A stretch of 64,000 bases of DNA, taken from the NCBI RefSeq assembly GCF_002140975.2, contig NZ_CP147247.1, positions 1,488,001 through 1,552,000 on the forward strand, in the 5' to 3' direction. The DNA comes from Enterococcus sp. 9E7_DIV0242 (GTDB taxonomy: Bacteria; Bacillota; Bacilli; Lactobacillales; Enterococcaceae). The notes under the pieces were generated by a model, which saw only the letters and a list, made by a program, of their open reading frames with translations, did not search any database and was not told the DNA's origin. The position numbers were made by a program, and so were the translations under genes. Of the stretch, positions 19,271 through 28,267 are shown in pieces; the stretch's first letter is position 1; the number at the start of each line of letters is the position of its first letter.

Positions 19271-20053
19271 ATGAGCATTTTCAAAAAACTATTTGGTTCG
19301 AAGTATCCTGAAAATAGATCAACCTCAAGTGTTGAGGAAACAGGTGCTATCAACTATGACTATTTAGCTGACTATGGACTCAGTGAAAGCGAAAAATCGA
19401 GCTTCACTGCCTATAGTTACGTCCATCAAAATTATTCGATCCATCCTATCACTCAGGAGGAGCACCAAGCATTGGCATTCATGACAGACTTTCTACCCGA
19501 TGTCTGCTTTTTATGGGGTGATGAAACAAGCAACTACGCCGGACTATTTTATCGAGGTCCGTTAAAAGGAAAGATAATGATTCTTGATCATTCTAATGCA
19601 TTCTATGCACCCCTATACAGTAGTATGGATTCTTTTATTACTAGTATTATGGATGACTCAACTGATCTTGCAATACCAACTCTTTTTTCAGCTGAGCAAT
19701 CAACAAGCTATCATGCGGACTATCCTGCGCATTCACAATCATTGGAAGAAATAGAAACGAATTATACTGCTGCAATGCAACTTTTAGCTATTCTTGACTC
19801 ACTTTCCGATGACGAAGAGCATTATGCCCAAACCGTGTTTCAACTTTGCTATATCATGCCTTACGAGCATTTGGATGAATTATTGATATTCTTCAACTCA
19901 GATAACATGTATGTTTTACAGGAACTCCCGTATATTTTTGCCTTTCATCAGTATCGACCGGCCATTCCATATCTCAAGAAAGCCGTACAGAAAGCTACAC
20001 CATACATAAGTAGTCATGCAGAGCGAGCATTGTCTTACTATAACCATTTATAA
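19271..20053 (+). CDS. SMI1/KNR4 (SUKH)-like protein
   Basis: A 260-residue soluble protein. The segment CFLWGDETSNYAGLFYRGPL followed by KGKIMILDHSN resembles SUKH/SMI1-KNR4 domains, which often serve as immunity or regulatory proteins; the assignment is by pattern only. A C-terminal helical region (PYIFAFHQYRPAIPYLKKA) looks HEAT-like. An extended -10 (TGGTATACT, 19200-19208) lies upstream and AAAGGG precedes the ATG. No toxin partner is adjacent; rarA follows after 34 bases and may be co-transcribed. Confidence 0.6.
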   Translation: MSIFKKLFGSKYPENRSTSSVEETGAINYDYLADYGLSESEKSSFTAYSYVHQNYSIHPITQEEHQALAFMTDFLPDVCFLWGDETSNYAGLFYRGPLKGKIMILDHSNAFYAPLYSSMDSFITSIMDDSTDLAIPTLFSAEQSTSYHADYPAHSQSLEEIETNYTAAMQLLAILDSLSDDEEHYAQTVFQLCYIMPYEHLDELLIFFNSDNMYVLQELPYIFAFHQYRPAIPYLKKAVQKATPYISSHAERALSYYNHL

Positions 20054-20087
20054 AAACTATTTCACTCCTTAGAAAGGAAGTTTATCT

Positions 20088-21365
20088 ATGCAAAAGCCAC
20101 TTGCTTATCGAATGCGTCCCAGAAACATCGACGAGGTTGTCGGACAGACTCATTTAGTCGGCGAAGGGAAAATCATCCGGCGTATGGTCGAAGCCCGCAT
20201 GCTGTCCTCAATGATTCTATACGGTCCTCCCGGTACCGGTAAAACAAGTATTGCCAGTGCAATTGCCGGATCGACCAATTATGCATTTCGTATGCTGAAT
20301 GCAGCAACAGACACGAAAAAGGACCTGCAAATCGTAGCAGAAGAAGCAAAAATGAGCGGCACAGTCATCCTTCTACTTGATGAAGTCCACCGTTTGGATA
20401 AAACAAAACAGGACTTTCTTTTGCCCCATTTAGAAAGCGGACGAATCATTATGATTGGCGCAACAACCGAAAACCCTTATATCACGATCAATCCGGCCAT
20501 TCGCAGTCGGACACAGATCTTTGAAGTAAAACCATTAAGTGAATCGGATATTCAAGCGGCCATCGAAATGGCTCTAACTGATAAAGAACGCGGTTTGGGA
20601 GACTATCCGGTAACACTTGAACCAGAAGCGCTGCAGCACCTTTCCAGAGCGACAAACGGTGATCTGCGAAGCGCATTGAACGGCCTTGAGTTGGCCGTTC
20701 GTTCTACTCCTAAAAATGAGGAAGATAAAATTATTATTACGTTGTCAATCATTGAAGAGTGTGTCCAAAGAAAAGCACTGACTCATGACAAAAATGGGGA
20801 CGCACATTATGATGTCATTTCTGCCTTTCAGAAATCAATTCGCGGTAGTGATGTTGATGCAGCCCTTCATTATTTAGGTAGACTGGTTGTTGCCGGAGAC
20901 CTACCGATTATTTGTCGTCGGCTAATGGTTGTCGCATATGAAGATATCGGCTTGGGAAACCCAGCCGCCGCCGCTCGAGCAGTAACTGCTGTACAAGCTG
21001 CAGAAAAATTAGGGTTTCCTGAAGCCATCATGCCGTTATCCATGACGGTTGTAGAGCTTTGTCTTTCGCCAAAATCAAACTCGGCTAACTCAGCTCTAAG
21101 CCGTGCAATTGCTGATATCGAAGCAGGAAACGCCGGTGAGGTGCCTGATCATTTAAGAGACAGTCATTATTCAGGTGCAAAGGAGTTGGGCCGGGGAATC
21201 GGCTACCAATACCCACATGATTTTAAAAATGCCTGGGTGAACCAACAGTATCTTCCTGATAAACTGAAACAGGCCCATTACTACGAGCCGATCGATACAG
21301 GAAAGTACGAGCAGGCATTGCATCAGCAATATAATAACATTCAAAATTGGAAGAAAAATTCCTAA
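20088..21365 (+). CDS. rarA: Replication-associated recombination protein A (AAA+ ATPase)
   Basis: A 425-residue MgsA/RarA/WRNIP1-family AAA+ ATPase acting at stalled replication forks. Evidence: RMRPRNIDEVVGQTHLVG, Walker A YGPPGTGKTSIA (about 45-56), Walker B LLLDEVHRL, sensor TTENPYITINPAIRSR, and the tetramerization region (YEDIGLGNPAAAARAV). The start has AAAGGAAG. The position directly before 6S RNA is conserved: rarA and 6S RNA are also neighbours in B. subtilis. Confidence 0.97.
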   Translation: MQKPLAYRMRPRNIDEVVGQTHLVGEGKIIRRMVEARMLSSMILYGPPGTGKTSIASAIAGSTNYAFRMLNAATDTKKDLQIVAEEAKMSGTVILLLDEVHRLDKTKQDFLLPHLESGRIIMIGATTENPYITINPAIRSRTQIFEVKPLSESDIQAAIEMALTDKERGLGDYPVTLEPEALQHLSRATNGDLRSALNGLELAVRSTPKNEEDKIIITLSIIEECVQRKALTHDKNGDAHYDVISAFQKSIRGSDVDAALHYLGRLVVAGDLPIICRRLMVVAYEDIGLGNPAAAARAVTAVQAAEKLGFPEAIMPLSMTVVELCLSPKSNSANSALSRAIADIEAGNAGEVPDHLRDSHYSGAKELGRGIGYQYPHDFKNAWVNQQYLPDKLKQAHYYEPIDTGKYEQALHQQYNNIQNWKKNS

Positions 21366-21385
21366 ATTTTGTAAAAGCAATCTCA

Positions 21386-21414
21386 TTGCTCAATGTAAAA
21401 AGCTATGCTATTAT
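21386..21414 (+). promoter_or_regulatory. 6S RNA promoter
   Basis: TTGCTC, a 17-bp spacer and TATTAT, predicting a start near 21421, which agrees with the base of the 6S RNA stem. Confidence 0.65.
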
Positions 21415-21420
21415 AAAGAT

Positions 21421-21618
21421 GGTTAATCTGTGATGTGCGTGTTGTCTTTTTTGTGTGTTGACCGAACATTTTATTGATATCTCGGGATCCGACTAGTATC
21501 TAGACGGGTAGCAAGCCTTTTCATTTGGTAGCTCGAAGTTATGGATCGTGGAACCCACCTGCTAAGTGCGGGATCAATACTATAGGACAAATAACGGCAT
21601 CGACGGATTATCCTTTTT
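21421..21618 (+). ncRNA. ssrS: 6S RNA (the Lactobacillales 'Lacto-usp' RNA)
   Basis: About 198 nt with no ORF. The ends pair as in 6S RNA: GGTTAATCTGT with ACGGATTATCC, then GATG with CATC, then TTGTC with GGACAA, closing a long rod with a central bubble. The 3' end is followed by T6. 6S RNA mimics an open promoter and binds the housekeeping RNA polymerase holoenzyme in stationary phase. Its place between rarA and uspA matches the motif first named Lacto-usp RNA and later recognised as 6S RNA. Confidence 0.85.
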
Positions 21619-21693
21619 TATAAACATTCCGGGCGTGACATTTATCTAAGGATGAAGTGTTACGTCTTTTTATTATTTTTTTGGAGGTTAGTC

Positions 21694-21963
21694 ATGCACA
21701 TTCAAGTATTGATTTTTGCTGCCGCTCTTCTTGCCATTTTTGTCAGCTTTTATATTCGGAAAAGTTTTCCGCAATTAGCAAAAGCATTTAGTAAAGAAAT
21801 ACCCAATGATTTTTTTCAGAGCTTTAGCCGTTTATTCTTAGTAGTTGGGATTATTGGCTTTCCTGTAGCAATCTTTGACCAGTTTTATTTTTCTCTACTG
21901 TATATTTTATTACTTATGGTCGTTTCCGCAATTTTCGGGTTGGCTTTTGCAAAAAAAATCTAA
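21694..21963 (+). CDS. Small membrane protein of unknown function
   Basis: An 89-residue protein starting at the ATG with GGAGG 6 bases upstream. Three hydrophobic helices are visible (about 1-19, 44-63 and 65-84), with a Lys-rich stretch between the first and second (RKSFPQLAKAFSKEI). It lies between 6S RNA and uspA; the name of the Lacto-usp motif reflects this neighbourhood. I cannot assign a function. Confidence 0.7.
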   Translation: MHIQVLIFAAALLAIFVSFYIRKSFPQLAKAFSKEIPNDFFQSFSRLFLVVGIIGFPVAIFDQFYFSLLYILLLMVVSAIFGLAFAKKI

Positions 21964-21982
21964 TTGTTTCCTCCTTTTTGAT

Positions 21983-22010
21983 TTGAATTTTTGAAGTTTT
22001 GTTCTACAAT
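21983..22010 (+). promoter_or_regulatory. uspA promoter
   Basis: TTGAAT, a 16-bp spacer and TACAAT, 40 bases before the uspA start. Confidence 0.65.
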
Positions 22011-22050
22011 AAAAGTAAGAATACTTTCAAATAGAAAAGGAGTGATTTAT

Positions 22051-22524
22051 ATGTTACAAAATTACAATAAAATCATGGTCGCTGTCGATGGCTCTGCAGA
22101 AGCAGAATTAGCGTATCAAAAAGCTGTGAATGTCGCTATCCGAAATGATGCAGAATTACTACTCGCTCACGTCATTGACACTCGTGCCTTCCAATCTATT
22201 TCATCATTTGACGGTATGTTGGCTGAGCAAGCAACTGAGATGGCCAAACAAACATTATCAGATTATAAAAAACAAGCAGAAGAGCATGGCTGCGAGAACG
22301 TATCAACAGTTATTGAGTATGGTTCACCTAAAGTGATCATTGCGAAGCAATTACCTCAAGACCACAATGTCGATTTGATTATGATTGGTGCCACAGGTCT
22401 GAATGCAGTCGAACGTCTATTCATCGGTTCAGTTTCCGAATATGTTATTCGTAACTCAACTTGTGATGTATTAGTTGTTCGAACCAATCTAGAAAACAAT
22501 ACGCCAAAAGAAGAGAAAGAATGA
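22051..22524 (+). CDS. Universal stress protein UspA family
   Basis: A 157-residue single-domain Usp with the Rossmann-like fold: KIMVAVDGSAEAELAY at the N-terminus and the ATP-binding signature GATGLNAVERLFIGSVSEYV (about 117-136; G-2x-G-9x-G-S/T), so it is the nucleotide-binding type. The ATG at 22051 has AAAGGAG upstream. The mobile element is inserted 48 bases after its stop, inside its native terminator hairpin. Confidence 0.95.
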   Translation: MLQNYNKIMVAVDGSAEAELAYQKAVNVAIRNDAELLLAHVIDTRAFQSISSFDGMLAEQATEMAKQTLSDYKKQAEEHGCENVSTVIEYGSPKVIIAKQLPQDHNVDLIMIGATGLNAVERLFIGSVSEYVIRNSTCDVLVVRTNLENNTPKEEKE

Positions 22525-22556
22525 TACAGCTCATTTGAAAATGAAAAGAAGGTCTC

Positions 22557-22590
22557 CGAATGAAGCCTACAGTTAAAACACTAAATGTGT
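22557..22590. other. attL junction
   Basis: Host half GAATGAAGCCTACA, core GT at 22572-22573, then element half TAAAACACTA. The host half pairs with the host half of attR to form the loop-proximal part of the old uspA terminator. Confidence 0.75.
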
Positions 22591-22600
22591 AATCTATAAC

Positions 22601-22632
22601 CAGACAAGAAATAAAATCTTGTCTGATCTTTT
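22601..22632 (+). terminator. Element-borne terminator at the left end
   Basis: CAGACAAGA-ataaaa-TCTTGTCTG followed by ATCTTTTTT. It points inward from uspA, so it can stop uspA transcription now that the host terminator is split. Confidence 0.85.
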
Positions 22633-24324
22633 TTATACTTTTAAATCTACATCATCTAACGCACCCACAAAGTTATAGTAAATGTCAATTTGCTGAGCTT
22701 GTCTGCAATGTCTGTCAGATTCATGAATTTCAATTCGTTCAATTAGAGTATTCACAATTAACGGCGTAAGTTTTTCTAAGTGGCTAAATTCCTTAATTAC
22801 TTTCATAAACTTACTTACGTTTTGCTTTTGCTCCTTTTGCTCGTTTAAAATTTGACTTGTATTTTGCACAAAAGTTTTTAATTCTTGTTGTTCTGATTCA
22901 TACTCTTTTGAAAATTGAATATAGCGCTCATCTGTTAGTTTGCCGATAATATTATCTTCATATAGTCGTTTAATGATTTTATCTAGCTCAATGATTCGCC
23001 GTTCTGCCTTGAGCAATTTCTTCTCTTGCTCTCTTAATTCTTTTGCGGAATTATTTTCAGCTCGTTCTTTTAGGAGGTTAACAAATCGCTTTTCCATATC
23101 TTTAACCAGTTTAATTTTTTGGTTAATATCCTTTAAAACGATTTCTTCTAAAATCACTTGGCGGATATAATGGGCGTTGTCGCATGAAACAGTTCGCTTC
23201 TGGTAGCCAGAACAAACATATCGTTCTTGGTTAGGCGAAACACTATTGCCTGTGCAAAAATAGTGACGATTGCCACAATCTGCACAAAAAGCAATTCCAG
23301 CAAATAACCCTTTTCGGTCGCAAGCCGTGCGCCGTTGTCGTTGCTTTCTGAGATTTTGCACAATGTCAAAAGTTTCTTGGTCGATTATCGCTTCATGAGC
23401 ATTCTCAAAAATCATATATTTATCTGGTGTATTTTTTATCTTTCGCTTATCTTTGAACGATTTCTTATATGTCTTAAAATTTACGGTATGCCCTAAATAT
23501 TCCATCTTTTCAAGGATGCTATTCACTGTCATAGCCTCCCATTGACAAGGGTTAGGCGGTAGCTTTCCGGTCGATTTTCTATCGTTATTAAGGGCATGTT
23601 CAGTTGGTGTGGGGATTTTTTCTGCATAAAGTTTTTTAGCAATTTTCGTAATTCCTAAGCCTTCTTTACAGTAGTCAAAAATCTTTTTCACAATTTTCGC
23701 CGCTTCATCGTCAACCAGCCAGTGATTTTTGTTGCTAGGGTCTTTCAGATAGCCATAAGGTGGATTTGTGGCAAGTTTTTCTCCAGATAAGCCTCTTTCT
23801 TTCATGACAGATTTAATTCGTTTACTTGTTCCTTTAGCTTGCATTTCATTTACGATATTAAGAAAAGGCAGAATGTCCATTTCGGACGTTCCCACGCTTT
23901 CCGTATCGACATTTTCACTAATGGACAAGAAACGAATATCTAATCTAGGAAATAGGAAATCCGTATAAAGCCCAACTTCTACCGCCGAACGTCCCAACCT
24001 CGACATATCTTTTACGACAAAATTTTTCACTTTGCCAGCTTGAGCTAGGTTCAATATTTCTTGAAAGGCTGGTCGCTTAAAATTTGTCCCTGAAAAACCA
24101 TCATCAACAAAAAATTGAGGATTTTCAAGCTTATTTTCTTTAGCGAATCGCTCCAGCATAGCTTTTTGGTTAGTGATTGAATTACTTTCGCCTTGCTTAT
24201 CATCATCACGAGAAAGCCGACAATACAAAACAGTTATATCTTGTTTTGCGTTTCTCGCTTTTTGAGGATTCAAAAGAGTATGATATTCAGTTGTCAAAGT
24301 GCTTTGCAAAGTTTCTTGGTTCAT
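22633..24324 (-). CDS. Large serine recombinase (TndX/TnpX-like integrase)
   Basis: A 563-residue site-specific recombinase. The N-terminal resolvase domain has the catalytic Ser in LYCRLSRDD (about residue 35) and VKDMSRLGRSAVEVG; a recombinase domain follows (PPYGYLKDPSN, with the W-NSILEKMEYLGH region), then a zinc ribbon (FCADCGNRHYFCTG, YVCSGYQ) and a long C-terminal coiled coil (about 400-520). Such enzymes integrate and excise elements through GA/GT-type dinucleotide cores without target-site synthesis. The stop is 60 bases from the left end. Start supported by AAAGGGG. Confidence 0.95.
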   Translation of the reverse strand: MNQETLQSTLTTEYHTLLNPQKARNAKQDITVLYCRLSRDDDKQGESNSITNQKAMLERFAKENKLENPQFFVDDGFSGTNFKRPAFQEILNLAQAGKVKNFVVKDMSRLGRSAVEVGLYTDFLFPRLDIRFLSISENVDTESVGTSEMDILPFLNIVNEMQAKGTSKRIKSVMKERGLSGEKLATNPPYGYLKDPSNKNHWLVDDEAAKIVKKIFDYCKEGLGITKIAKKLYAEKIPTPTEHALNNDRKSTGKLPPNPCQWEAMTVNSILEKMEYLGHTVNFKTYKKSFKDKRKIKNTPDKYMIFENAHEAIIDQETFDIVQNLRKQRQRRTACDRKGLFAGIAFCADCGNRHYFCTGNSVSPNQERYVCSGYQKRTVSCDNAHYIRQVILEEIVLKDINQKIKLVKDMEKRFVNLLKERAENNSAKELREQEKKLLKAERRIIELDKIIKRLYEDNIIGKLTDERYIQFSKEYESEQQELKTFVQNTSQILNEQKEQKQNVSKFMKVIKEFSHLEKLTPLIVNTLIERIEIHESDRHCRQAQQIDIYYNFVGALDDVDLKV

Positions 24325-24430
24325 GGTAATTTACCCCTTTCATTTAGGAGTAGTCGAAACCTTGCGGTCATCTTCTATTATACCATTTTTACTAGCATAA
24401 ATGTTGATTTGGCAAGGTTTCTTTTACTAT

Positions 24431-24643
24431 TTACTGATTATTTTCTTCTTGATTTTCCAACTTTTGAATAGCTAAAGCCAGTAGAGAATTAGCTAATTTT
24501 TGGTAGCTTTCTTTCTTGACGTGGCTATTTACTACATAGGTCTTTTTTCCTTTCTTTAGCTCAAAAGTGCTATATTTTTCATGGGTTGGCTTAATCTCTT
24601 GGTTTTCGTTTTTAATCCTCCTCCTTTGTTTCATCTCCAGCAA
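24431..24643 (-). CDS. TnpW-like transposon-encoded protein
   Basis: A 70-residue basic/acidic protein whose core, FELKKGKKTYVVNSHVKKES followed by YQKLANSLLALAI, fits the small TnpW-type proteins found beside Tn4451-like large serine recombinases. It overlaps the 3' end of the replication-relaxation gene by 32 bases. The start is unclear: the best ribosome binding site (AAAGGAGGAGG) lies inside the listed frame, just before an ATT codon. Function unknown; possibly an accessory to excision. Confidence 0.55.
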   Translation of the reverse strand: MLEMKQRRRIKNENQEIKPTHEKYSTFELKKGKKTYVVNSHVKKESYQKLANSLLALAIQKLENQEENNQ

Positions 24644-25445
24644 TTAACGTTTCTAGTTCGTCTAAGGTTATTACTCTGAAAAGCATTTCAGCTTTTGGAA
24701 TAGCTTCATGGATATATCTTAAAAGCTGTTCACGCCGTTTGATATTCGGCACGATCCAGACCGTAAACGGAATTACGCCGATTTGTCTTTGAATCACACC
24801 AGAGTTAATAAATTTGATATATTCTTTGGCCTTGCGAATTATTCGCTTGGGGTTCTCCGTATTATTATCTACTTCAAACCAGTAAAATTGTTCCCATTCC
24901 CTGATATGCAAGTTTACATATAAATCAGGCTTCAAAAACCTTGCGACATTATTTTCAGAATAGACCCGCCAGCATTTACTTTCAAACTCTACGTTAATCA
25001 GTGAAATTTTATTTTGTTGCTCCATCTCCTTTAAACGAACATAGACTTCACCAATTCCAAGCGAATGTTCTAAAAATAAAATGTTTGGTTCATACAATCT
25101 TTTTCTAGTGGCTTTCAAATCTAAATCATCAAGTTTTAAAAACTGATAGCCAGCGCTGGTTATTGTCCAAATGGTCGCACCACTTCCAGCACGTTCACCG
25201 CCGATTCTTCTTTCTAAGCAATCAATTAAACCATGTTTCTTTAGTTTGGCAGTCATGCGATTACATGCCCGAATATTGCTTAAACGGCTAGAATTTTTGG
25301 TAAAAAATAAGCGTTGCAGTTGGTTAGAAGTTGCATATTTCACCATAAAAATGTGTTTTATGCAACCCGTCTCGGTTTCGCCAAGTAGCGCCGACAGGCG
25401 GCGAAGTTCGTTTTTGGTTATGCGTTCGGTTTGTTTTTTGGTCAT
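24612..25445 (-). CDS. Replication-relaxation family protein
   Basis: A 277-residue protein with an N-terminal winged-helix region (TGCIKHIFMVKYATSNQLQR and RMTAKLKKHGLIDCLERR) and a C-terminal domain with EHSLGIGEVYV, LKPDLYV and FWFEVDNNTENPKRII (here YWFEVD), the pattern of the Replic_Relax family found on Gram-positive plasmids and integrative elements. In that family it is thought to act in DNA relaxation or initiation for replication/transfer. Start at the ATG with AAGGAGG. The site is inside a CCTCC-caa-GGAGG hairpin. Confidence 0.8.
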   Translation of the reverse strand: MTKKQTERITKNELRRLSALLGETETGCIKHIFMVKYATSNQLQRLFFTKNSSRLSNIRACNRMTAKLKKHGLIDCLERRIGGERAGSGATIWTITSAGYQFLKLDDLDLKATRKRLYEPNILFLEHSLGIGEVYVRLKEMEQQNKISLINVEFESKCWRVYSENNVARFLKPDLYVNLHIREWEQFYWFEVDNNTENPKRIIRKAKEYIKFINSGVIQRQIGVIPFTVWIVPNIKRREQLLRYIHEAIPKAEMLFRVITLDELETLIAGDETKEED

Positions 25446-25597
25446 GTTGGTTCTCCTCCTTGGGAGGTGGTACCGCAACAGCTAAAAAGAGAAAGAAGTG
25501 CGGTGTCAGTCGTCTCCCTTATTTTGTATAAAGTGAGTTGTCATACTTAATCAAGCCAAGCAATTACTTGCATGACGAGACAAGCGACAAGACGCTT
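25446..25597. other. Intergenic region between transfer genes, candidate oriT/regulatory site
   Basis: 152 bases with ACCGCA (25472-25477) and its inverted copy TGCGGT (25499-25504), and GACAAG direct repeats near 25584-25597. The hairpin CCTCC-caa-GGAGG (minus strand) covers the ribosome binding site of the replication-relaxation gene. Inverted and short direct repeats beside a relaxation gene are what an oriT would look like, but no nic motif is recognised. Confidence 0.3.
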
Positions 25598-27865
25598 TTA
25601 TTCTTCTTTTTTAACTGGTTTTTGGCGTATCATGCCAACATTTATTGTTGAATCGATGTTATCTAATGGACTTAAATCTACCTCAGTTTTATCTTTTTCA
25701 ATTAAATCAATATAACTTTTTTCGATTTCTTCCAGATTTTTTGCACCATATTTCTCAGCACTTCTGGCGAAAACTTCGGCGGGATCTCTCAAGCTTGGAC
25801 GTGGCGGAAAAGTTTTTCCAGAAACGAACGAACTTAAGCTTGGATTGTTTAGTAAAAAAGCGTATATTGAGAATGGGACTGTCGTAAGATAGTCTTCAAA
25901 CGACAAAGCAGGCGAAAGTGCGGAAAACTCTTTAGCGTCTGCTTTGTTTGTTGTTCCAAAAAAGATTTTGTTTCTGGCGTTGGCTAGCACGGATTCTTTC
26001 AGACTTGAATTTAGCTGTCCTAGGTGTTGATGGCAGAATATGAACTGCAAGCCTAGAGACCTTGCCATGCTTAGCATTTCCTCCATAGATTCACCACTCT
26101 TTTTGACGTATGCTTGAAACTCGTCGATGAAAAAGCTGACTTTATTTTTCTTTAGTTCTTCGGCAGATAGTTCGGCACGCTTTAATGCGATATTCCAAAT
26201 CATGCCAATCAATAGGCTACCTACAATCTCAGAAACTTGATTTCCAACTATGGCGGAATTTAGAGGCACGAGCAAAATTTTTTTCTCCTCAAATATGCTT
26301 TCTAAATTAAGCAGTGGCTTGGGTTGAAACAATACTTGTCTAAGTGCTGGGCGCATAAGCACTCGCATTTTATTCATTACAGGCGCAAGCTGTTTATTGC
26401 GCTCACCATCTGAAAGACTATTGAAATATTCCCAGTATGCCTCAAGTCCTAATTTATCGTTTAAGTTTGCACTCATACGTTTTCTAAAACTCGGATTATT
26501 TAGTAAGATTTGAAGGTGAGCTAAAGTAACATTTTTATCCTTATTTTTCGCAAGTGTGAGGATTGCGGATTGAAGAATATCTTCTGTATACACTCCCCAT
26601 GTCTCAGCGAATAATCCCTTTATAGAGGATAAAATCGCCTCACTCGTGCACTCTGCGTGGTTATCACTAGTGTTAAATGGATTTAAACCTACAGGATTGT
26701 TCATATCTGCTAAATTGAGTATCACAACATCATCAAGGCGGTGTTCAGGTATTTTCTGCACAAGCGATTCAATTAGGCTGTATTTCGGGTCTATGACGAT
26801 AATGCCTTTTTGCTTGTTTTTGTCTGTTCCTCCAGCCTCTATATCTGAAAGAATCATATTTTCCATAACTACTGATTTACCACTTCCTGTGGGTCCAACG
26901 ATGTGGCAGTGTCTACTTCCGGCTTCGTCGCTTAAATACAGCGGTTGACGTTCTTCTGGATTTTCGTGCATTGTCTCAGCAAAAGGGCGTAAAACTTTAT
27001 CTCTCGTTAGCTTCTTGCTTGTTCTTGGTGGTAAAAGAATTTTCGGGTGAATATCTCTAATTCCTAAAAATGAACTTTCACCAGTCGGCAATAGAAACAA
27101 ATTTGCCATTTCTTTTATACTTAGTCTCTGTGAATAATGCCACGGGGCTGTAGCTTGGTTTAAGCGGTTAGCTTCTTCGTTTTTTAGGTAAAGTTTCACC
27201 CCGATTGCTTCCAGCGTTTTGAGGGCGGAAAACAGGCTTAAAATATAGCTTTGTCGTTTGGCTGGGTCTTTTGCATTTACGCCTAATCGAATCACACAAT
27301 TAAGCTGGAAGCTCTCCGTTTTGCTTTTAATTGAATTTCTAATATCTGCGGTCGCTACTGGAATATCTCCCGAAAGAATATGCCACCATGATGTTTGCGT
27401 GGGATCAGGTAGGTTCTTAGCGACTGCTTTTGGTGAAAGTGTGCCACCTATTACTAACTGTAAAACTAATTCATCATCTTTTTCTACTTGGGCAAGAGTT
27501 GTTAGGACGGCACGGCACAAGGCTTCGTTATCTGACGTTTTGAGCGACAACATCGGGCGAGTGGTGGAGAGTTTCTTACATAGTTTCACAGGCGTCCTTT
27601 TGCTCGTATGAGCCACTAGCGGACTGGAAAAGTCAATTCGTCCATATCCTCTAAAAATCTTTTCTAGACGATTAAATTCGCTTTTTTCGGCACCAAGAAA
27701 GAAGCGGATAGAATCACTTTCTTTAGGGCTTCTAATTTCCCAGATAATCGGCTTGCGTGGTTCTTGGGTAGCAATTTGCCCGACTAGTTCCAACACTGAT
27801 TTAAAATCAATTTCACGTTGCCAGAACACTTGTTTAAAGGTAAGTTCATCAAATTTACGTTTCAT
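25598..27865 (-). CDS. VirD4/TraG-like conjugative coupling ATPase
   Basis: A 755-residue P-loop ATPase: Walker A CHIVGPTGSGKSVVMENM (about 320-335), Walker B VSFFIDEFQAYV (about 578) and FIFCHQHLGQLN after it, as in VirD4/TraG/TraD DNA pumps. The N-terminal ~300 residues form a large domain with no clear membrane helix, unlike classical VirD4, but a 2-helix membrane protein is encoded just upstream. The ATG at 27865 follows GGGGGTAATCAG. It would couple DNA to a transfer channel or move DNA itself. Confidence 0.85.
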   Translation of the reverse strand: MKRKFDELTFKQVFWQREIDFKSVLELVGQIATQEPRKPIIWEIRSPKESDSIRFFLGAEKSEFNRLEKIFRGYGRIDFSSPLVAHTSKRTPVKLCKKLSTTRPMLSLKTSDNEALCRAVLTTLAQVEKDDELVLQLVIGGTLSPKAVAKNLPDPTQTSWWHILSGDIPVATADIRNSIKSKTESFQLNCVIRLGVNAKDPAKRQSYILSLFSALKTLEAIGVKLYLKNEEANRLNQATAPWHYSQRLSIKEMANLFLLPTGESSFLGIRDIHPKILLPPRTSKKLTRDKVLRPFAETMHENPEERQPLYLSDEAGSRHCHIVGPTGSGKSVVMENMILSDIEAGGTDKNKQKGIIVIDPKYSLIESLVQKIPEHRLDDVVILNLADMNNPVGLNPFNTSDNHAECTSEAILSSIKGLFAETWGVYTEDILQSAILTLAKNKDKNVTLAHLQILLNNPSFRKRMSANLNDKLGLEAYWEYFNSLSDGERNKQLAPVMNKMRVLMRPALRQVLFQPKPLLNLESIFEEKKILLVPLNSAIVGNQVSEIVGSLLIGMIWNIALKRAELSAEELKKNKVSFFIDEFQAYVKKSGESMEEMLSMARSLGLQFIFCHQHLGQLNSSLKESVLANARNKIFFGTTNKADAKEFSALSPALSFEDYLTTVPFSIYAFLLNNPSLSSFVSGKTFPPRPSLRDPAEVFARSAEKYGAKNLEEIEKSYIDLIEKDKTEVDLSPLDNIDSTINVGMIRQKPVKKEE

Positions 27866-27869
27866 CTGA

Positions 27870-28082
27870 TTACCCCCAGTCTTTTCTTGCTTTGTGAACT
27901 CGCCAGCCAACTGTTAGCAGAATTACAAAGATTCCTAAGAATAGTAGTGGCAGCCAGACGGCAGATAACAAACGTATACCGTAATTTAACAGCCAACAGC
28001 CGATGGCGAACATAACCACATAAGAAAACAGCTTTTTCACTGGGTTCACGTCCTTTTCTTTGTCTTGATTTTGTTTTATCAT
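27870..28082 (-). CDS. Small two-helix membrane protein of the transfer module
   Basis: A 70-residue frame (MIKQNQDKEKDVNP then VKKLFSYVVMFAIG) with two hydrophobic helices (about 18-38 and 42-60), ending 4 bases before the coupling ATPase. The real start may be the internal GTG (codon 15), which has AAAGGA 10 bases upstream and would give 56 residues. A partner membrane anchor for the soluble coupling ATPase is plausible (inference). Confidence 0.55.
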   Translation of the reverse strand: MIKQNQDKEKDVNPVKKLFSYVVMFAIGCWLLNYGIRLLSAVWLPLLFLGIFVILLTVGWRVHKARKDWG

Positions 28083-28267
28083 TATTCATTTCAATCCTTT
28101 CTTTTTAGCGAATAACTTTCTCATTTCACCACACAAAAGTTAAAATGAAAATGGTAATATTCGGCAACTTTTCGAGCGGTGAGACAGGTGCGACTAGGGC
28201 AAAAATAGCAGTTTCTGACATGAAAAGACGGTGTTGTTTTAATTACTATAAAGACGATTTTTAGCGA

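Noticed and set aside
27862..28089. Alternative 75-residue frame (MNNDKTKSRQ) overlapping the two-helix membrane protein
   Set aside because: It has a well-spaced AAGGA, but its translation is an irregular basic sequence, while the other frame encodes clean membrane helices.
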